Counted from the stretch's first letter, positions 27,636 to 39,085 are shown. The stretch is 64,000 nt of DNA from Borrelia hermsii DAH (GCF_023035675.1 NZ_CP073136.1:62001-126000), one strand, 5' to 3'. Program-made: numbers and translations. The notes: generated by a model from the sequence alone, not told the origin.

Positions 27636-28937
27636 CTAATCCTTTTTTTGAGGCCAATACTTTTCTACAAGTTCCGTTTTAATTCCAATTTCTTTAGGTT
27701 CAAAACAACTAGAAAGGATTTCCCACCCCAAATCCAAGGCCTCTTCTAAAGGAATATTAACAGATAAGTCCATCAACTTACTTTCAAACATCCCACTGTA
27801 CTTAAGAAGCTTCTCATCCCATTCTGTCATATTAAATCCCATAGCCTTTTTCTCTATAGATTCCTTTGAAGATGCATAAAGCTTAATCATTGAGTCCATA
27901 ATCGTTCTGTGATCATCTCTTGTTTTCCCATTAACCATTTGCTTAAGTCTTGAAAGAGAACCAAAAGGTTCAATTCTGCCTCCCTTTAAATAATACTGCC
28001 CTTCAGTAATATAACCCGTATTATCAGGAACTGGATGAGTAACATCATCACCAGGCATTGTAGTAACTGCAAGTATAGTAATTGAGCCTGCCCCTTCAAA
28101 ATCAACAGCTTTCTCATACCTAGATGCAAGCTGAGAATACAAATCACCAGGATACCCTCTATTAGATGGAACTTGCTCCATGGTAATAGCAATTTCTTTC
28201 ATAGCATCTGCAAAATTGGTCATATCAGTCAGAAGTACCAAAACCTTTTTCCCTTGCAAAGCAAATTTCTCGGCAACAGCAAGAGAAATATCAGGTACTA
28301 TTAAAGACTCAACAACAGGATCATTAGCTGTATTTACAAAAAAGATCGTCCTACTTAAAGCCCCACCCTTTTCAAGAGAATCTCTAAACTTTAAATAATC
28401 ATCATTCTTAAGTCCCATTCCCCCAAGAATAATCAAATCAACTTCCGCCTGAAGAGCTATTCTTACAAGAAGTTCATTATAAGGTTCTCCGGATACAGAA
28501 AATACTGGTAATTTTTGAGATTCAACAAGAGTATTAAAAACGTCTATCATTGGAATTCCTGTTCTTATCATGTTTCTTGGAACAATACGCTTTGCAGGAT
28601 TAACTGATGGCCCTCCAATTTCAATTAAATTATCTTCAAGACGTGGTCCTCCATCTTTTGGATTTCCAGCTCCATCAAAGATTCTACCAAACAAATTCTC
28701 AGAAAATGTAACTTGCATTGGATGACCTAAAAACTTAACTTCGTCTGCAGTTGAAATACCTATAGTTCCATTATAAACCTGAAGGGAAACTTTCTCTCTA
28801 TCCAACTTAATAACCTCAGCTAAAGAACTTGTATCTTTTGACTTCACAATGGCAAGTTCTCCATATTTAACATTTTGTGCCATAACAGTTATTACATTTC
28901 CAACAATAGATTCTATCTTACTATACACTCTCTTCAT
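27636..28937 (-). CDS. atpB: V-type ATPase subunit B
   Basis: 433 residues. Non-catalytic head subunit: it has the beta-barrel N-terminal part, [23 protein letters not shown] (around residue 120-145) without a proper P-loop, and the [45 protein letters not shown] region typical of V/A-type B subunits. It alternates with subunit A in the head. It follows atpA directly (one base apart) and is cotranslated with atpD. Confidence 0.95.
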
Positions 28938-30677
28938 TTATGCACCTCGAAAATCCAACTTCTTAGAACGTACTAAATTCTTTAAAGAAACTTCTAACTT
29001 ATTAAACTTTTCTTCCTTAAAAGGAGTAAGATTCATATCCAAAATATTTTGCCTTAGTTCATTTATGAAACCCCTTGCTTCCAATTTACTCTCAAATTTA
29101 AAATCTGATTGTAAAATATCATAAAGCATATCAAACATATAATTTTGACGCTCAGGATTTACAGCAGCATCAACACTATCAAATGAATTTTGTTGCAAAT
29201 AACACGAATCCAAAAGTTCAGATTTCAAATAAACTAAAAAGTCACCATTACTTATCCCTTCCTCACCAACAACCTTCATCATCTGATTTATCTCATTTCC
29301 TTTTGCCAAAAAATCCCTCGCATATTCTGTCTTTCCAAATTCAACAACTCCTCTATATTTACTCCAAGATTCAAGAGGATTAATGGCTGGAAATTTTCTA
29401 GCATCTGATCTCTCTCTTGTAAGACCATGAAATGCTCCCACAACCTTTAAAGTTGCCTGAGTTACTGGCTCCTCAAAATTACCCCCAGCAGGACTTACAG
29501 AACCACCCACAGTCACAGAGCCAAAACTACCATCATTTAAAACAACAATACCTGCCCTTTCATAAAACGATGCAATAACAGATTCAAGATAAGCAGGAAA
29601 TGCCTCTTCACCTGGTATTTCCTCAAGACGACCTGACATCTCTCTCATAGCCTGAGCCCATCTTGAAGTCGAATCTGCCAGTAAAAGTATATCAAGACCC
29701 ATTTGCCTATAATATTCACCAATAGTAATAGCTGTATAAACTGATGCTTCACGAGCAGCAACTGGCATAGAAGACGTATTGCAAATAATACATGTTCTCT
29801 CCATTAATGATTTACCTGTCCTTGGATCTATAAGTTCAGGAAATTCTTTAAGGGTTTCTACAACTTCACCTGCTCGCTCACCACAAGCAGCAATAATTAC
29901 AATATCAACATCAGCATTACGACTTGTAACTTGCTGAAGAACCGTTTTTCCAGCACCAAAAGGCCCAGGAATACAAAATGTACCACCCTTTGCAACCGGA
30001 AAGAACGTATCTATTATTCTTGTTTGAGTTACCATAGGCTCACTAGGAATAAGTCTCTCTTTATAATTGGTAATTGGAATTTTAACAGGCCAATGAAATG
30101 ACATAGTTATAATATGCTTACCCCCAGCATCATTCTCAACAACAGCAATTTTATCATCTATAGTATAATCACCATCACTAACGATCTCCACAATACTGTA
30201 AGAATCCCTTCTATCAAATGGAATCATGATTTTGTGCTTAATTGTGCCTTCAATAACAAATCCAAGAAAATCTCCTGCAACAACAATATCTCCAACCTTT
30301 GCAGTTGCATTAAAATGCCATTTTTTCTTCCTATCAAGTGCACTTAAATACAAGCCTCTCTCTAAAAAAAACCCACATTGAGCAGCAAGTTCTGGCAATG
30401 GATTTTGAAGACCATCATACACCTGACTTAAAAGACCAGGACCAAGCTCAACCGTTAAAAGCTTATTTGTAAACTCAATATCATCCCCAACAGCAATTCC
30501 CCTAGTCATTTCAAATACTTGAGCATCAACTTCCCCATCTCTAATACGAATTATCTCAGCTTTTAAACTACGTCCACCGGTTTTAATAAAAACAATCTCA
30601 TTCATGGAAACTGTACCAACTACCTCAATAGTAACCAAATTTCCAATAACTCCTACTACTTTTCCTCTAGCTTCCAT
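28938..30677 (-). CDS. atpA: V-type ATPase catalytic subunit A
   Basis: 579 residues, the length of V/A-type catalytic subunits. Walker A is GPFGAGKT (residues 238-245), the non-homologous insertion typical of V-type A subunits is at about 115-185, and the Glu of the catalytic site is in CGERAGEV. Downstream [25 protein letters not shown] is the family hallmark. Hydrolyses or makes ATP coupled to rotation. In spirochaetes this enzyme is thought to run mainly as an ion pump; that is general knowledge, not visible here. Confidence 0.96.
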
Positions 30678-30688
30678 TCAAATTCCCT

Positions 30689-31234
30689 TCAAAAATTTTT
30701 ACTTATTTGTATACTTAATTTTTGACAAATATCATCAAAATTCTTCTTACCTATCTCTTCTATAAAGAGATTTCTTCTTGAAACTAATATTAACTTTAAA
30801 AAATAAATTACTAATTTTTCAAAGTTAAAATCATTTCCCACTTCAAGTTCTGTTAAAAATTGCCACTTTAACATATCAAGTTCTAATTCTATCTCAAAAG
30901 GATTTTCCTTAAGACAAAGGGGTTTTAAAATTCCTAAATAATAATGAGAAAAATAAGGAGACTCTAAATACACATCTCTTGGAAATCCCAATTTATCAGC
31001 TCTAAGAGCTGCCAGCGTATATCTTATTATTTCTTCAAATTCAAGAAACTGGTCAATTACCTTTAAACTCCCTCTAACAAATTTAGATTCTGATAAGTCC
31101 TTCAGAAAAAGAAAATCTTCCTTGCTTAAAGCAATCTCAACATTATCAAAAAAATCTGATATACTCCACACCTTGCGAGCTTCTAAATCAAGATAAGGCA
31201 ATGACGACATAACATAGTAATATGAACTTAACAT
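30689..31234 (-). CDS. DUF2764 protein of the V-ATPase operon
   Basis: 181 residues, helical, starting with [18 protein letters not shown], which fits the SYYYLVASLPxL opening of the DUF2764 family found inside V-ATPase operons of spirochaetes and Bacteroidetes. Between atpE (10 bases upstream) and atpA (11 bases downstream) it occupies the place where other V/A-type operons carry subunit C, so it may be a distant functional counterpart of C (inference). GGAG lies 7 bases before the ATG. Confidence 0.72.
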   Translation of the reverse strand: MLSSYYYVMSSLPYLDLEARKVWSISDFFDNVEIALSKEDFLFLKDLSESKFVRGSLKVIDQFLEFEEIIRYTLAALRADKLGFPRDVYLESPYFSHYYLGILKPLCLKENPFEIELELDMLKWQFLTELEVGNDFNFEKLVIYFLKLILVSRRNLFIEEIGKKNFDDICQKLSIQISKNF

Positions 31235-31244
31235 ACTACATCTC

Positions 31245-31841
31245 CTAACCTAATTTTATAACTTCTTTAAACCTTGGATTTAAATATTCAAAAAGAATAT
31301 CAGCAATAGTGTCTGATGTAAAATCATAATATAAATTACCGTCTCTTTGTTGAATTTTAAACCCTTTGCTTATGCCTTTAAAAGGTTTAAGCTCAATTGC
31401 ATCATCTAATCTATTTCCTATATTCACTCTTAAAATAGATAATAAATTAGAAACCGCAGATTCATTAAGTATTATATCTATCTTATCTTTCTTACTCCAA
31501 ATATCTACAACCCTAATAATAAGTTCTCTCAAAAAATTATCATCATAAACTTCAGAAACAGAATCCTTTAAAGCAATTTTAAAAAGAGATTTAATATTAT
31601 TCTCAGTAGCAATAATCAAATCCCTAACTGCTTGACGAGATGCCTCAAGAGAATGTATTTTATACTCACCAGCTTCCTTTTCAGCTTGCATTTTTAATTC
31701 CTTAGCATCACTCTCAGCCTTCAAAATAATAGCCTCAGCATCCCTCTTTGCATTAAGAATAATCTCACTTGCTAACTTCTCAGCTTCCTCAAGCCCATCT
31801 TTTTTAATCTTATTTATCAGATCTTTAACTTCAAACTGCAC
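31245..31841 (-). CDS. atpE: V-type ATPase subunit E (peripheral stalk)
   Basis: 198 residues. The N-terminal 90 residues are a right-handed-type Ala/Glu/Lys coiled coil ([41 protein letters not shown]), the C-terminal part is the globular head-binding domain. The start is GTG at 31841, supported by AAGGAG 6 bases upstream. First gene of the ATPase operon. A partner subunit G/H is not encoded here. Confidence 0.9.
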   Translation of the reverse strand: MQFEVKDLINKIKKDGLEEAEKLASEIILNAKRDAEAIILKAESDAKELKMQAEKEAGEYKIHSLEASRQAVRDLIIATENNIKSLFKIALKDSVSEVYDDNFLRELIIRVVDIWSKKDKIDIILNESAVSNLLSILRVNIGNRLDDAIELKPFKGISKGFKIQQRDGNLYYDFTSDTIADILFEYLNPRFKEVIKLG

Positions 31842-31903
31842 TAGAACTCCTTAATATACAAAAAAAATAAAGCAAAATACTCAATAAACAAATCTTTAAA
31901 TAA

Positions 31904-31912
31904 AGTATACCA
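31904..31912 (-). promoter_or_regulatory. Candidate promoter of the V-ATPase operon
   Basis: On the - strand TGGTATACT (31912 to 31904) is an extended -10 box; transcription would start near 31897, about 55 bases before the atpE GTG. The -35 region is AT-rich without a clear box. Confidence 0.45.
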
Positions 31913-31964
31913 ATAAATTTTTAATTTTAATTATTAAAAGCCACAATATTTAAATTATATATCA

Positions 31965-32351
31965 CTAAAAAAATACCCCAATAATTTTGTACACATTAAT
32001 ATCATGTACTATAGAAAGTTTTTTTCCTGGAAACTTTTCTTTCAACTTTTCATCAAAAACCTTAATGCCCCTCTCTATAACCCTGTTACTAAATTCCACA
32101 TCGACTATATCAAGAGTTATTATTTCAATAATAATTAAATACCCTCTTCCAAATTTAGACCCATATCCAAGGGTAAAAGAAGTGGTAACACGAAAAAGCC
32201 CATCCAAAAGCCCATTAGCTGTCCTACCTCTAGAGGGCCTGTTTGGATGCACTTTATAAGAAGTGCCAAATTCATTTTCAAGAACACAATCAACATCAAG
32301 ACAAATATTAAACAATGCATTCTCAAATTCTTCAAATTTTGATATATCCAT
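31965..32351 (-). CDS. Small conserved protein of unknown function
   Basis: 128 residues, no membrane segment. Notable is a basic patch YKVHPNRPSRGRTANGLLDGLFRV in the middle (quoted in part here as HPNRPSRGRTANGLLDG), followed by beta-type sequence. I do not recognise the family. Its ATG directly follows the mutS2 stop (32352), so it is the tail of the murI-rsgA-mutS2 unit. The basic patch could bind nucleic acid, which would fit its ribosome- and DNA-related neighbours, but this is speculation. Confidence 0.7.
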   Translation of the reverse strand: MDISKFEEFENALFNICLDVDCVLENEFGTSYKVHPNRPSRGRTANGLLDGLFRVTTSFTLGYGSKFGRGYLIIIEIITLDIVDVEFSNRVIERGIKVFDEKLKEKFPGKKLSIVHDINVYKIIGVFF

Positions 32352-34688
32352 TTAGAATTCTACTATTGTCTTTCCAACTCCCCCATCACTTGGGTGAGCA
32401 AAATAATATTTCTTAACAAATTTTACATCTCTTAAAAATGCATGCACTCCTTCCATAAGAAGCCCTTCTCCTTTGCCATGAATGATTTCAAATTTACAAA
32501 CATTCTTCAGTAACATATTATCTATTTTCTTATTTAAAAAGTCTATAGCCTCAACTACTCTCATTCCCCTAATATCAACAGTTAGACCTAATACATCATC
32601 CTGACTCTCAAAAGAAAAACTAAAATTTGTTTTGCAATCATTTCTTGATTGCTTATTATCCAATATCTTCTCTAAATTAGAAGATGAAACTGTAATATTA
32701 AAAACACCAGTATTTACAATAAATCCTTTCTTAGTAACACCTATTATTTCCCCTGAAGAATTTGAACCAGATACTCTAACCTTATCACCCACTTTAAATT
32801 CAACCTTAGTAGCAATTTCTTGATTAATTAATTTAAGTTTAGCAGTCTTAGCAGTTATATTATCTGCAATATTCGATATAAATTCCTTATTCTTAATAGT
32901 ACAAACACTACCCTCTTTGATCTCTCTAACCAAATTTTCTAAAGTTTTTCTTGAATTTTTTAAAAATTCTTTTTGCTCTTTTATAAATCTCTCTTCCAAA
33001 TCTCTTTCTTTCAAGATAATATTCTCCCGAATATTATTAATTTCAATTTCCTTAAGTTCAATAAGCTTAAGCTTATCTCTTAATTCATTTTCAAGTAAAT
33101 GTATTTCTCTCTCCTTCTCAGCAAGTCTCTCTAATATCTCATTAACTTCTGTCTTATTAGATGAATAAATCTCTTTTGCTCTAAATACTATATTAGAGTC
33201 AATAGAAGATTTGCTTGCAACATTAAAAGCAAAGCTTTCACCTGGAACTGAAAACATTAAATTATAATTAGGTTCCATTTTGTCTAAATCCATCTGCATA
33301 GAAGCATTAATAACAAATTCATGAGTGTATGCAAAATATTTAAGAGCATTGTAATGAGTCGAAATAATAACATAAGAATCAATACCAATTAAATGCTCAA
33401 GAATAGCTACAGCTAGTGCTTGTCCTTGTTCAATATCAGTACCTGAACAAAATTCATCAAATATTAAAAGGCTATCTCTTGTTGCATACTTTAAAATATA
33501 AGCAATATTATTCATATGACTTGAAAAAGTTGAAAGGCAATTTGCAATTGATTGATCATCTCCAATATCAACTAAAATATTATCAAATATCTTAAAAGTA
33601 CTAGATTCATCAACTGGAACAGGAATTCCAAATTGAAACATAGCACTCAAGAGAGCAACGGTTTTTAATGTCACAGTCTTGCCACCAGCATTAGGACCTG
33701 TAATAACCACAACTCTACTATTTAAAGGACAAAAACTTATAGATTTTGCATTCTGTATTAAAGGATGACTAGCATTGACAATATTAAGATTACTATCAAA
33801 TTTAGGAAATATTCCTTGATTTCTTATTCCATAAATTGCCCTGGCCTTCAGAGAATCATAATACAAAAAATTATTATAAAGAACTTGCAAAAGAACAATA
33901 TGTTTGCGAATCTCATCTGAGAGCTCTTGCAAAATTTTTAAAACTATACGCGTCTTTTTTAAGCTTAAAAAACCTAATTTATTATTATTGCTCACTATCT
34001 CATTTGGTTCAACATAAAATGTTTCGCCAGATGATGAGATAGATATAATATTACCCCTAATTTTATTTTTAAAACTAGATTTAAGCGCAATAGTATATTT
34101 GCCTGATTTATAATAAACAAGCGTAGAAGTTAAATATTTTGCATTTAAACCTATTATCTGCTTGATCTCTTTTTCAATTCTCTTATCTAAATTCCTAATC
34201 TCAAAATCAATCTCATCATAATCTTTGACAACACCTCGTTTTATTTTAAGTTCATCAACATCAATATACTTACACAAAGTCTCTAATAAATGCTTTAAAC
34301 TTGGATCTAAGAATAATAATTTTTTTAAAATTTCAATTTCATTTTGAACCTTAAACTCATTTCTATCTAAAAAAAACATTATTTTTACAACTTCTCTTAG
34401 AAAAAAGATAATATTCTTAATCTCCTCAATAGAAATTTTTGAGTTTTCTTTAAGAAGTAAAACAATAGAATCACTTATACTCTCAAGACAAGAATCTGGA
34501 TATTCATCATAAACTTCAATAAGATTTTTGATCAATTTAACAAAAAAACATACTTGATTAACTTCTTCCTCGGTTTTTAATATTTGTTGCTCACCTAAAA
34601 GTTTAACCGTATCTGAGATAGTTACATAAGAAGAAACTGAAGATAAAATTTGATAAAAATCAATTTTTTCCAAGTATTTCTTTTGCAT
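32352..34688 (-). CDS. mutS2: MutS2 family ATPase with Smr domain
   Basis: 778 residues from ATG 34688, which follows TAGGAG by about 11 bases; the ATG at 34712 lacks such a site. The MutS core has Walker A GPNAGGKT (about residue 330), [10 protein letters not shown] (Walker B), and STHYNALK. A long coiled coil lies at about 510-590, and the C-terminal Smr nuclease domain shows [10 protein letters not shown] and [12 protein letters not shown]. MutS2 lacks the mismatch-recognition domain; it acts in suppression of recombination and, in Bacillus, in rescue of collided ribosomes. It overlaps rsgA by 29 bases. Confidence 0.93.
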   Translation of the reverse strand: MQKKYLEKIDFYQILSSVSSYVTISDTVKLLGEQQILKTEEEVNQVCFFVKLIKNLIEVYDEYPDSCLESISDSIVLLLKENSKISIEEIKNIIFFLREVVKIMFFLDRNEFKVQNEIEILKKLLFLDPSLKHLLETLCKYIDVDELKIKRGVVKDYDEIDFEIRNLDKRIEKEIKQIIGLNAKYLTSTLVYYKSGKYTIALKSSFKNKIRGNIISISSSGETFYVEPNEIVSNNNKLGFLSLKKTRIVLKILQELSDEIRKHIVLLQVLYNNFLYYDSLKARAIYGIRNQGIFPKFDSNLNIVNASHPLIQNAKSISFCPLNSRVVVITGPNAGGKTVTLKTVALLSAMFQFGIPVPVDESSTFKIFDNILVDIGDDQSIANCLSTFSSHMNNIAYILKYATRDSLLIFDEFCSGTDIEQGQALAVAILEHLIGIDSYVIISTHYNALKYFAYTHEFVINASMQMDLDKMEPNYNLMFSVPGESFAFNVASKSSIDSNIVFRAKEIYSSNKTEVNEILERLAEKEREIHLLENELRDKLKLIELKEIEINNIRENIILKERDLEERFIKEQKEFLKNSRKTLENLVREIKEGSVCTIKNKEFISNIADNITAKTAKLKLINQEIATKVEFKVGDKVRVSGSNSSGEIIGVTKKGFIVNTGVFNITVSSSNLEKILDNKQSRNDCKTNFSFSFESQDDVLGLTVDIRGMRVVEAIDFLNKKIDNMLLKNVCKFEIIHGKGEGLLMEGVHAFLRDVKFVKKYYFAHPSDGGVGKTIVEF

Positions 34689-35601
34689 AACTTTTATATC
34701 TCCTAAGTTCATTTACAATCTTTAGATAACTGTTGTATCTAATTTCTGAAATTTGAAATCCAATTTGACTCATTATAAAACAATTTGGTTCATTTATATG
34801 TAAACAAGAATTAAATTTACATAAATCATTTAAATCTTTAAATTCTCTAAAATAATATCTAAGATTGAAATACTCTAAGCTTTCGATTCCAAATTCCTTT
34901 ATGCCAGGAGTATCAATTACCACTCCATTATCAGAATGAAAAGCCATAGCATAAACTGTAGTATGTCGACCGCGTGCATATTTATAAGATATTTCATTTA
35001 TAGCCTGAGATGCATTTAAATCTACCGCATTTATAAGTGAAGATTTGCCAACTCCAGACTGCCCAACAAAAGAAGCTTTAGAATTTTTAATAATTTCTTT
35101 TATTTCATCAATTCCCTGAAAAGTAATAGCAGAAGTCTTAATAACCCTATAACCTAAATTTTCATAAATTTTAATCAAAGTATCAACTTTATCACTTATG
35201 CCCTCATCAACCTTATTGATCAAAATAATAGGAGTAATTCCTTGCTCCTCAGCAATTACTAATACTCTATCAATAAATGAATTTTTAATCTCAGGAAGAT
35301 TAGCAGAACTAACAATTAAAACATTATCAATATTTGAAACAATGACTTGTCTAAGAGCAGCCTTTTTATTATAACGCCAAAGCACATTCTTACGTTGAAG
35401 TCTATCTTTAATATATACCTTGACCTCATCATAAATGTCTCCACAAACAAAATCACCAGGCACCAAAGGACTATATTCTTTATCTTGAGTATTTAACACC
35501 TTACCCTTAATAACTCCTTCATAAATTGAATTGGTATTAACTTCAAGAATAGAATAAATATTATTAACGCCCCAGAGAACTTCAAATCTAAGGTCATTCA
35601 A
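34660..35601 (-). CDS. rsgA: Ribosome small-subunit-dependent GTPase A
   Basis: 313 residues, circularly permuted GTPase: OB-fold N-terminus, then G4 (INKVD), G1 [10 protein letters not shown] (about residue 180) and G3 DTPG in permuted order, and the C-terminal zinc knuckle C-x4-C-x-H-x5-C ([12 protein letters not shown]). It assists 30S maturation. The start is TTG at 35601, with AAGGA 8 bases upstream inside the end of murI. It is translated between murI (4-base overlap) and mutS2. Confidence 0.93.
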   Translation of the reverse strand: MNDLRFEVLWGVNNIYSILEVNTNSIYEGVIKGKVLNTQDKEYSPLVPGDFVCGDIYDEVKVYIKDRLQRKNVLWRYNKKAALRQVIVSNIDNVLIVSSANLPEIKNSFIDRVLVIAEEQGITPIILINKVDEGISDKVDTLIKIYENLGYRVIKTSAITFQGIDEIKEIIKNSKASFVGQSGVGKSSLINAVDLNASQAINEISYKYARGRHTTVYAMAFHSDNGVVIDTPGIKEFGIESLEYFNLRYYFREFKDLNDLCKFNSCLHINEPNCFIMSQIGFQISEIRYNSYLKIVNELRRYKSYAKEILGKN

Positions 35602-36362
35602 TTGATTATTCCTTTAAAATGCAAACCATATCTTTTACAAAAATTCTTATAAAAACACAAATTCTCATCCTGCGTCAAATAAAAATAACGGATAAAACAA
35701 TTATCACTACACTTAATAGGCCCTAATACCTTAGCAAGCTCATTAGCCACAAGCTCACGATTCTCATAAACAGGAATTCCTAAAAAACTCTCAATCATAT
35801 CTTTAATGTGCAAATAATGTGTACATCCTAAAAAAACCATATCTCGCCTATTAGCTTCAACCTCTAATTGTAAGGCTCTTAAATATCTAAGTGCATCTTC
35901 CTTAAATCTATCTCCATATTCCACAAAATTTACAAGCTCACTTGCTGATTTTAAGATTAAATTCCAATGACATTTTTTTTCTCTTTGCACAAATTCACTA
36001 TTAATGGTAGAACTTGTTGCAATTAAAATAACCCTTTTACATGCAAGCTCTTCTACTAAACCAACTGAAGGTAAAGTATAGATTATAGGAAACCTAAGAT
36101 TTAATTTGTCATATACACTAATAGAAGCTGTATTACAAGCAATAACAATTGAAGCAATATTATACATTTGTTCCAATTTTAAAACTAATTCTAAAATCTC
36201 TTTTAAGAGAAACTCTGGACTCTTTTCACCATAAGGAAAATTTTTGTTATCTGCAATATAAACATAATTTCTATTAACAAACCTTTTACTTATATACTCA
36301 AAATAAGAAAGTCCACCAATGCCCGAATCAAAAATAACTATAACATCCTCTAAATTGCTCAT
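35598..36362 (-). CDS. murI: Glutamate racemase
   Basis: 254 residues. FDSGIGGLS with the catalytic Asp (residues 11-19), IACNTAS with the first catalytic Cys (about 75) and LGCTHY with the second Cys (about 180) are all present. It makes D-glutamate for peptidoglycan. First gene of the murI-rsgA-mutS2 unit. There is little ribosome-binding sequence ahead of the ATG. Divergent from asnS, with a 143-base gap. Confidence 0.93.
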   Translation of the reverse strand: MSNLEDVIVIFDSGIGGLSYFEYISKRFVNRNYVYIADNKNFPYGEKSPEFLLKEILELVLKLEQMYNIASIVIACNTASISVYDKLNLRFPIIYTLPSVGLVEELACKRVILIATSSTINSEFVQREKKCHWNLILKSASELVNFVEYGDRFKEDALRYLRALQLEVEANRRDMVFLGCTHYLHIKDMIESFLGIPVYENRELVANELAKVLGPIKCSDNCFIRYFYLTQDENLCFYKNFCKRYGLHFKGIIN

Positions 36363-36467
36363 AAGTCTTACTTAAACTTAAGTATAGAAATTAATTTATT
36401 CTCTTTCAATAACAATGCTAATAAGTATTTATAGATTAACAAATTTTAAAACCGCAATAGGTTAAAC

Positions 36468-36473
36468 TATAAT
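36468..36473 (+). promoter_or_regulatory. Candidate -10 box for asnS
   Basis: TATAAT lies 33 bases before the asnS ATG within the 143-base murI/asnS gap; the upstream 17-base position is only AT-rich (TTTTAA). GAAGGGG sits 5 bases before the ATG as ribosome-binding site. Confidence 0.4.
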
Positions 36474-36505
36474 TAGTATTAATACCAAGCATAGAAGGGG
36501 CAAAT

Positions 36506-37891
36506 ATGTATAAGAGCATCAAAGAAATTTTAAGTAATCCTATACTAGATACTATGATCACAGTGAAAGGATGGATCAGAACAAAACGCAGTAATGGTAA
36601 AATCTCATTTGTAGAAATTAATGACGGGTCAAATATTAAAGGAATTCAAGCAGTCATTGATGAAGAAGATCCTCAATTTGAAAAACAAGAATTTAAAAAG
36701 CTTACAACAGGTGCCAGCATATCCTTAACCGGAATCTTAATCTTAAGTCCGGCAAAAGGACAAGCCTATGAAATTAAAACAACAAAGTTTAATGTAATTG
36801 GAGAAGCAGATCAAGAAACATATCTTTTACAAAAGAAAAGGCACACCTTTGAATTCTTAAGAGAAATCCCTCATTTAAGAATTCGTACCAATACATTTGG
36901 AGCTGTGGCCAGAATTAGAAACCAAATTTCTTATAAAATTCATGAATATTTCCAAAAAAATGGATTTTTTTATATCCATACCCCAATTATTACATCAAAT
37001 GACGGAGAGGGGGCTGGTGAAATATTTCGTGTATCTACCCTAGATCTTAACAACATTGCAAAAGGACAAGAAATCGACTTTAAAAATGATTTTTTTGGCA
37101 AACAAGCATTCCTTACAGTAACTGGACAACTACACGGCGAAGCTTATGCAATGGCTTTATCAAAAATATATACATTCGGACCGACATTTAGAGCAGAAAA
37201 TTCCAACACAACACGCCATGCCTCAGAATTTTGGATGATTGAACCTGAAATGGCATTCTTTACGCTTGAAGATAATATCAATTTAGCAGAAGATTTCCTT
37301 AAGTATATTTTAAGAGAAACTTTAAATCATTGTGGCCAAGATATGGAATTTTTTGATAATTTCATTGAAAAAGGCCTAATAAAAAAAATTGAAGATGTAA
37401 TAAACTCTAACTTTGAAGTTATTACATATACCCAAGCCATTAAAAAACTTGAAAATGCAACAAAAACATTTGAAATAAAGCCTTACTGGGGAATGGATTT
37501 ACAAACAGAACATGAAAGGTATTTAACAGAAGAAATCATCAAAAAACCTACTACGGTTATTGACTACCCAAAAGAATTTAAAGCATTTTACATGAAAATG
37601 AATGAAGACAACAAAACTGTTAAAGGAATGGATATTCTAGTCCCACGCATCGGAGAAATAATTGGAGGCAGCGAGAGAGAAGATAATCTAGATAAGTTGA
37701 ATAAAAGAATAAAAGAACTAAATTTAGAAGTAGAAACTTTGAATTGGTACTTAGACTTAAGGAGATTTGGGTCGACTCCTCATTCTGGATTTGGACTTGG
37801 ACTTGAAAGATTAATTCAATATATAACAGGAATGGCTAATATTAGAGATGTCATCCCATTCCCAAGAACCCCTAAAACTCTTTATTTCTAA
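36506..37891 (+). CDS. asnS: Asparaginyl-tRNA synthetase
   Basis: 461 residues, class IIb synthetase. OB-fold anticodon domain at about 15-100 (VKGWIRTKRSNGKISFVEINDGS), motif 2 FRAENSNTTRHASEFWMIEPEMAF (cited here by its core FRAENSNTTRHASEF), and motif 3 GLGLERL near the C-terminus. The TxRHxxEFWM(I/V)EPE form with the Asn-specific features points to AsnRS rather than AspRS. Charges tRNA-Asn. The last codons and stop lie in a hairpin that continues into the next gene's ribosome-binding site. Confidence 0.95.
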   Translation: MYKSIKEILSNPILDTMITVKGWIRTKRSNGKISFVEINDGSNIKGIQAVIDEEDPQFEKQEFKKLTTGASISLTGILILSPAKGQAYEIKTTKFNVIGEADQETYLLQKKRHTFEFLREIPHLRIRTNTFGAVARIRNQISYKIHEYFQKNGFFYIHTPIITSNDGEGAGEIFRVSTLDLNNIAKGQEIDFKNDFFGKQAFLTVTGQLHGEAYAMALSKIYTFGPTFRAENSNTTRHASEFWMIEPEMAFFTLEDNINLAEDFLKYILRETLNHCGQDMEFFDNFIEKGLIKKIEDVINSNFEVITYTQAIKKLENATKTFEIKPYWGMDLQTEHERYLTEEIIKKPTTVIDYPKEFKAFYMKMNEDNKTVKGMDILVPRIGEIIGGSEREDNLDKLNKRIKELNLEVETLNWYLDLRRFGSTPHSGFGLGLERLIQYITGMANIRDVIPFPRTPKTLYF

Positions 37892-37905
37892 TAAAGAGTT
37901 TTAGG
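37871..37905 (+). promoter_or_regulatory. 16-bp hairpin over the asnS stop and next gene's RBS
   Basis: cctaaaactctttatt (37871-37886) and its exact reverse complement (37890-37905) are separated by three bases. The stem contains the asnS stop codon and the first part of the AGGAGG (37903-37908) that serves the TTG start at 37914. There is no T-run, so this is not a normal terminator. It fits a device that allows the second gene to be translated only when ribosomes reach the end of asnS, or an mRNA-processing site. Confidence 0.65.
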
Positions 37906-37913
37906 AGGAAAAT

Positions 37914-38486
37914 TTGCAAAGAAAAATCTTATGTAAAATATTATTAATGTCATCAACATTAATGTTATTCTCAAATGAAAAACCAGAAAATAATCTAAAA
38001 ATATTTTCAAATATAGAAGAAGAAATTACAAGTAAAAAACCAAATTATAAATACAGTAAAGCAAAGCCTAAGCTCAATAAATCAAATAAAATAAATTATC
38101 CACACACAAAAAAAAATTATCATCACAACACTACAAGGGAAAAAAATAGAAATCTACAAATTGATAAACCTAATAAAAGACAAGATGTAAGAAGACCTAC
38201 AAACAATATCGTAAAAATAAGGCAATCGAACAAAATATATTATCCTAAAGACAAAATCAATATACAAACTTCAAATTCAGAGAAAAACGTATGGTATAAC
38301 ATCAAAGTCTATCCAACTCATACAAAAGATAGATTCAAAAAAATAAAAGCACTAAATAAAATAAATACGCAAATAAAAAAAGATTTTGCTTTAATTGGTC
38401 CAATCCCAAAAGACAATTTAGGAGAAATAACAAAAGCATTACACATCAGAGGGTATAATGAATTAGAATATATCAAAATCGAGTAA
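37914..38486 (+). CDS. Small exported basic protein, possible SPOR-like end
   Basis: 190 residues from TTG at 37914, with AGGAGG 5 bases upstream. Residues 1-20 are a signal peptide (ILCKILLMSSTLMLFSNE); residues about 35-115 are a low-complexity Lys/Asn/Pro-rich linker; the last 65 residues (VWYNIKVYPTHTKDRF ... ALHIRGYNELEYIKIE) have the length and alternating pattern of a SPOR-type peptidoglycan-binding domain. A periplasmic cell-wall protein is plausible; the SPOR assignment is a guess from shape. Translation is probably coupled to asnS. Confidence 0.7.
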   Translation: MQRKILCKILLMSSTLMLFSNEKPENNLKIFSNIEEEITSKKPNYKYSKAKPKLNKSNKINYPHTKKNYHHNTTREKNRNLQIDKPNKRQDVRRPTNNIVKIRQSNKIYYPKDKINIQTSNSEKNVWYNIKVYPTHTKDRFKKIKALNKINTQIKKDFALIGPIPKDNLGEITKALHIRGYNELEYIKIE

Positions 38487-38503
38487 AATTAAAGTTTGCT
38501 CGA
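38479..38503. terminator. Weak bidirectional stem-loop between convergent genes
   Basis: tcgag (38479-38483) pairs with ctcga (38499-38503), with a few further A-T pairs inside. It covers the stop of the exported protein and the stop of the phosphoribosyltransferase gene; TTTT follows on the - strand. The stem is short. Confidence 0.3.
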
Positions 38504-39085
38504 CAAAAATTTTAAAATATCATTTAATTCGTCATCTAAATTAACAAAATTCAATTTATATTCATTTTCTGACAAACCTATTAACTCATGATTGCTGTAA
38601 TGTATCCACGTGTTTAGCTCATCCTCACTTGAATATTTATTAACATAATAATCAGGTTTATAATCCACATATCCACGCTCTTTATAATCATAAACAGCAA
38701 TCTTAACATTTTTACTATCTATTCCTCTCTTTAAAACTTCCTCTCGCAAATGAATAATTGTACGTCCAGTATCAAAAATATCATCAACAAACAACACATT
38801 ATCTCCTGCTCTTAAATATTTTGGATCATAAGTCCATCCATCTATCATTATTTCTTTTTGCTTATTTGAAACATCATATGATCTTGCAACAACAGCAGCA
38901 TAAAGAAGGGGCTTTTCTAGCTTAATAAATTTAAAGAACTCACTAATAATATTGCCAAGATAAGCTCCTCCTCTTAAAGAAACATACATAATATCAGGAA
39001 TAAATCCATTTTTATAAATCTTATAAGCAAGCTTAAGACCATTTACTCTTATCTCTTCATAAGAAACGAATTTTTTCATCAACAT
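38489..39085 (-). CDS. Phosphoribosyltransferase-family protein
   Basis: 198 residues (ATG 39085; ATG 39079 is equally possible, GAGG being 4 or 10 bases away). The PRPP-binding motif is NVLFVDDIFDTGRTI (around residue 98-112) and YVSLRGGAYLG lies upstream, as in type I purine phosphoribosyltransferases of the Gpt/Hpt kind. The family transfers phosphoribose to a purine base; the base cannot be read off. Purine salvage matters in Borrelia because de novo synthesis is absent. It is a single gene between convergent and codirectional neighbours. Confidence 0.8.
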   Translation of the reverse strand: MLMKKFVSYEEIRVNGLKLAYKIYKNGFIPDIMYVSLRGGAYLGNIISEFFKFIKLEKPLLYAAVVARSYDVSNKQKEIMIDGWTYDPKYLRAGDNVLFVDDIFDTGRTIIHLREEVLKRGIDSKNVKIAVYDYKERGYVDYKPDYYVNKYSSEDELNTWIHYSNHELIGLSENEYKLNFVNLDDELNDILKFLSSKL

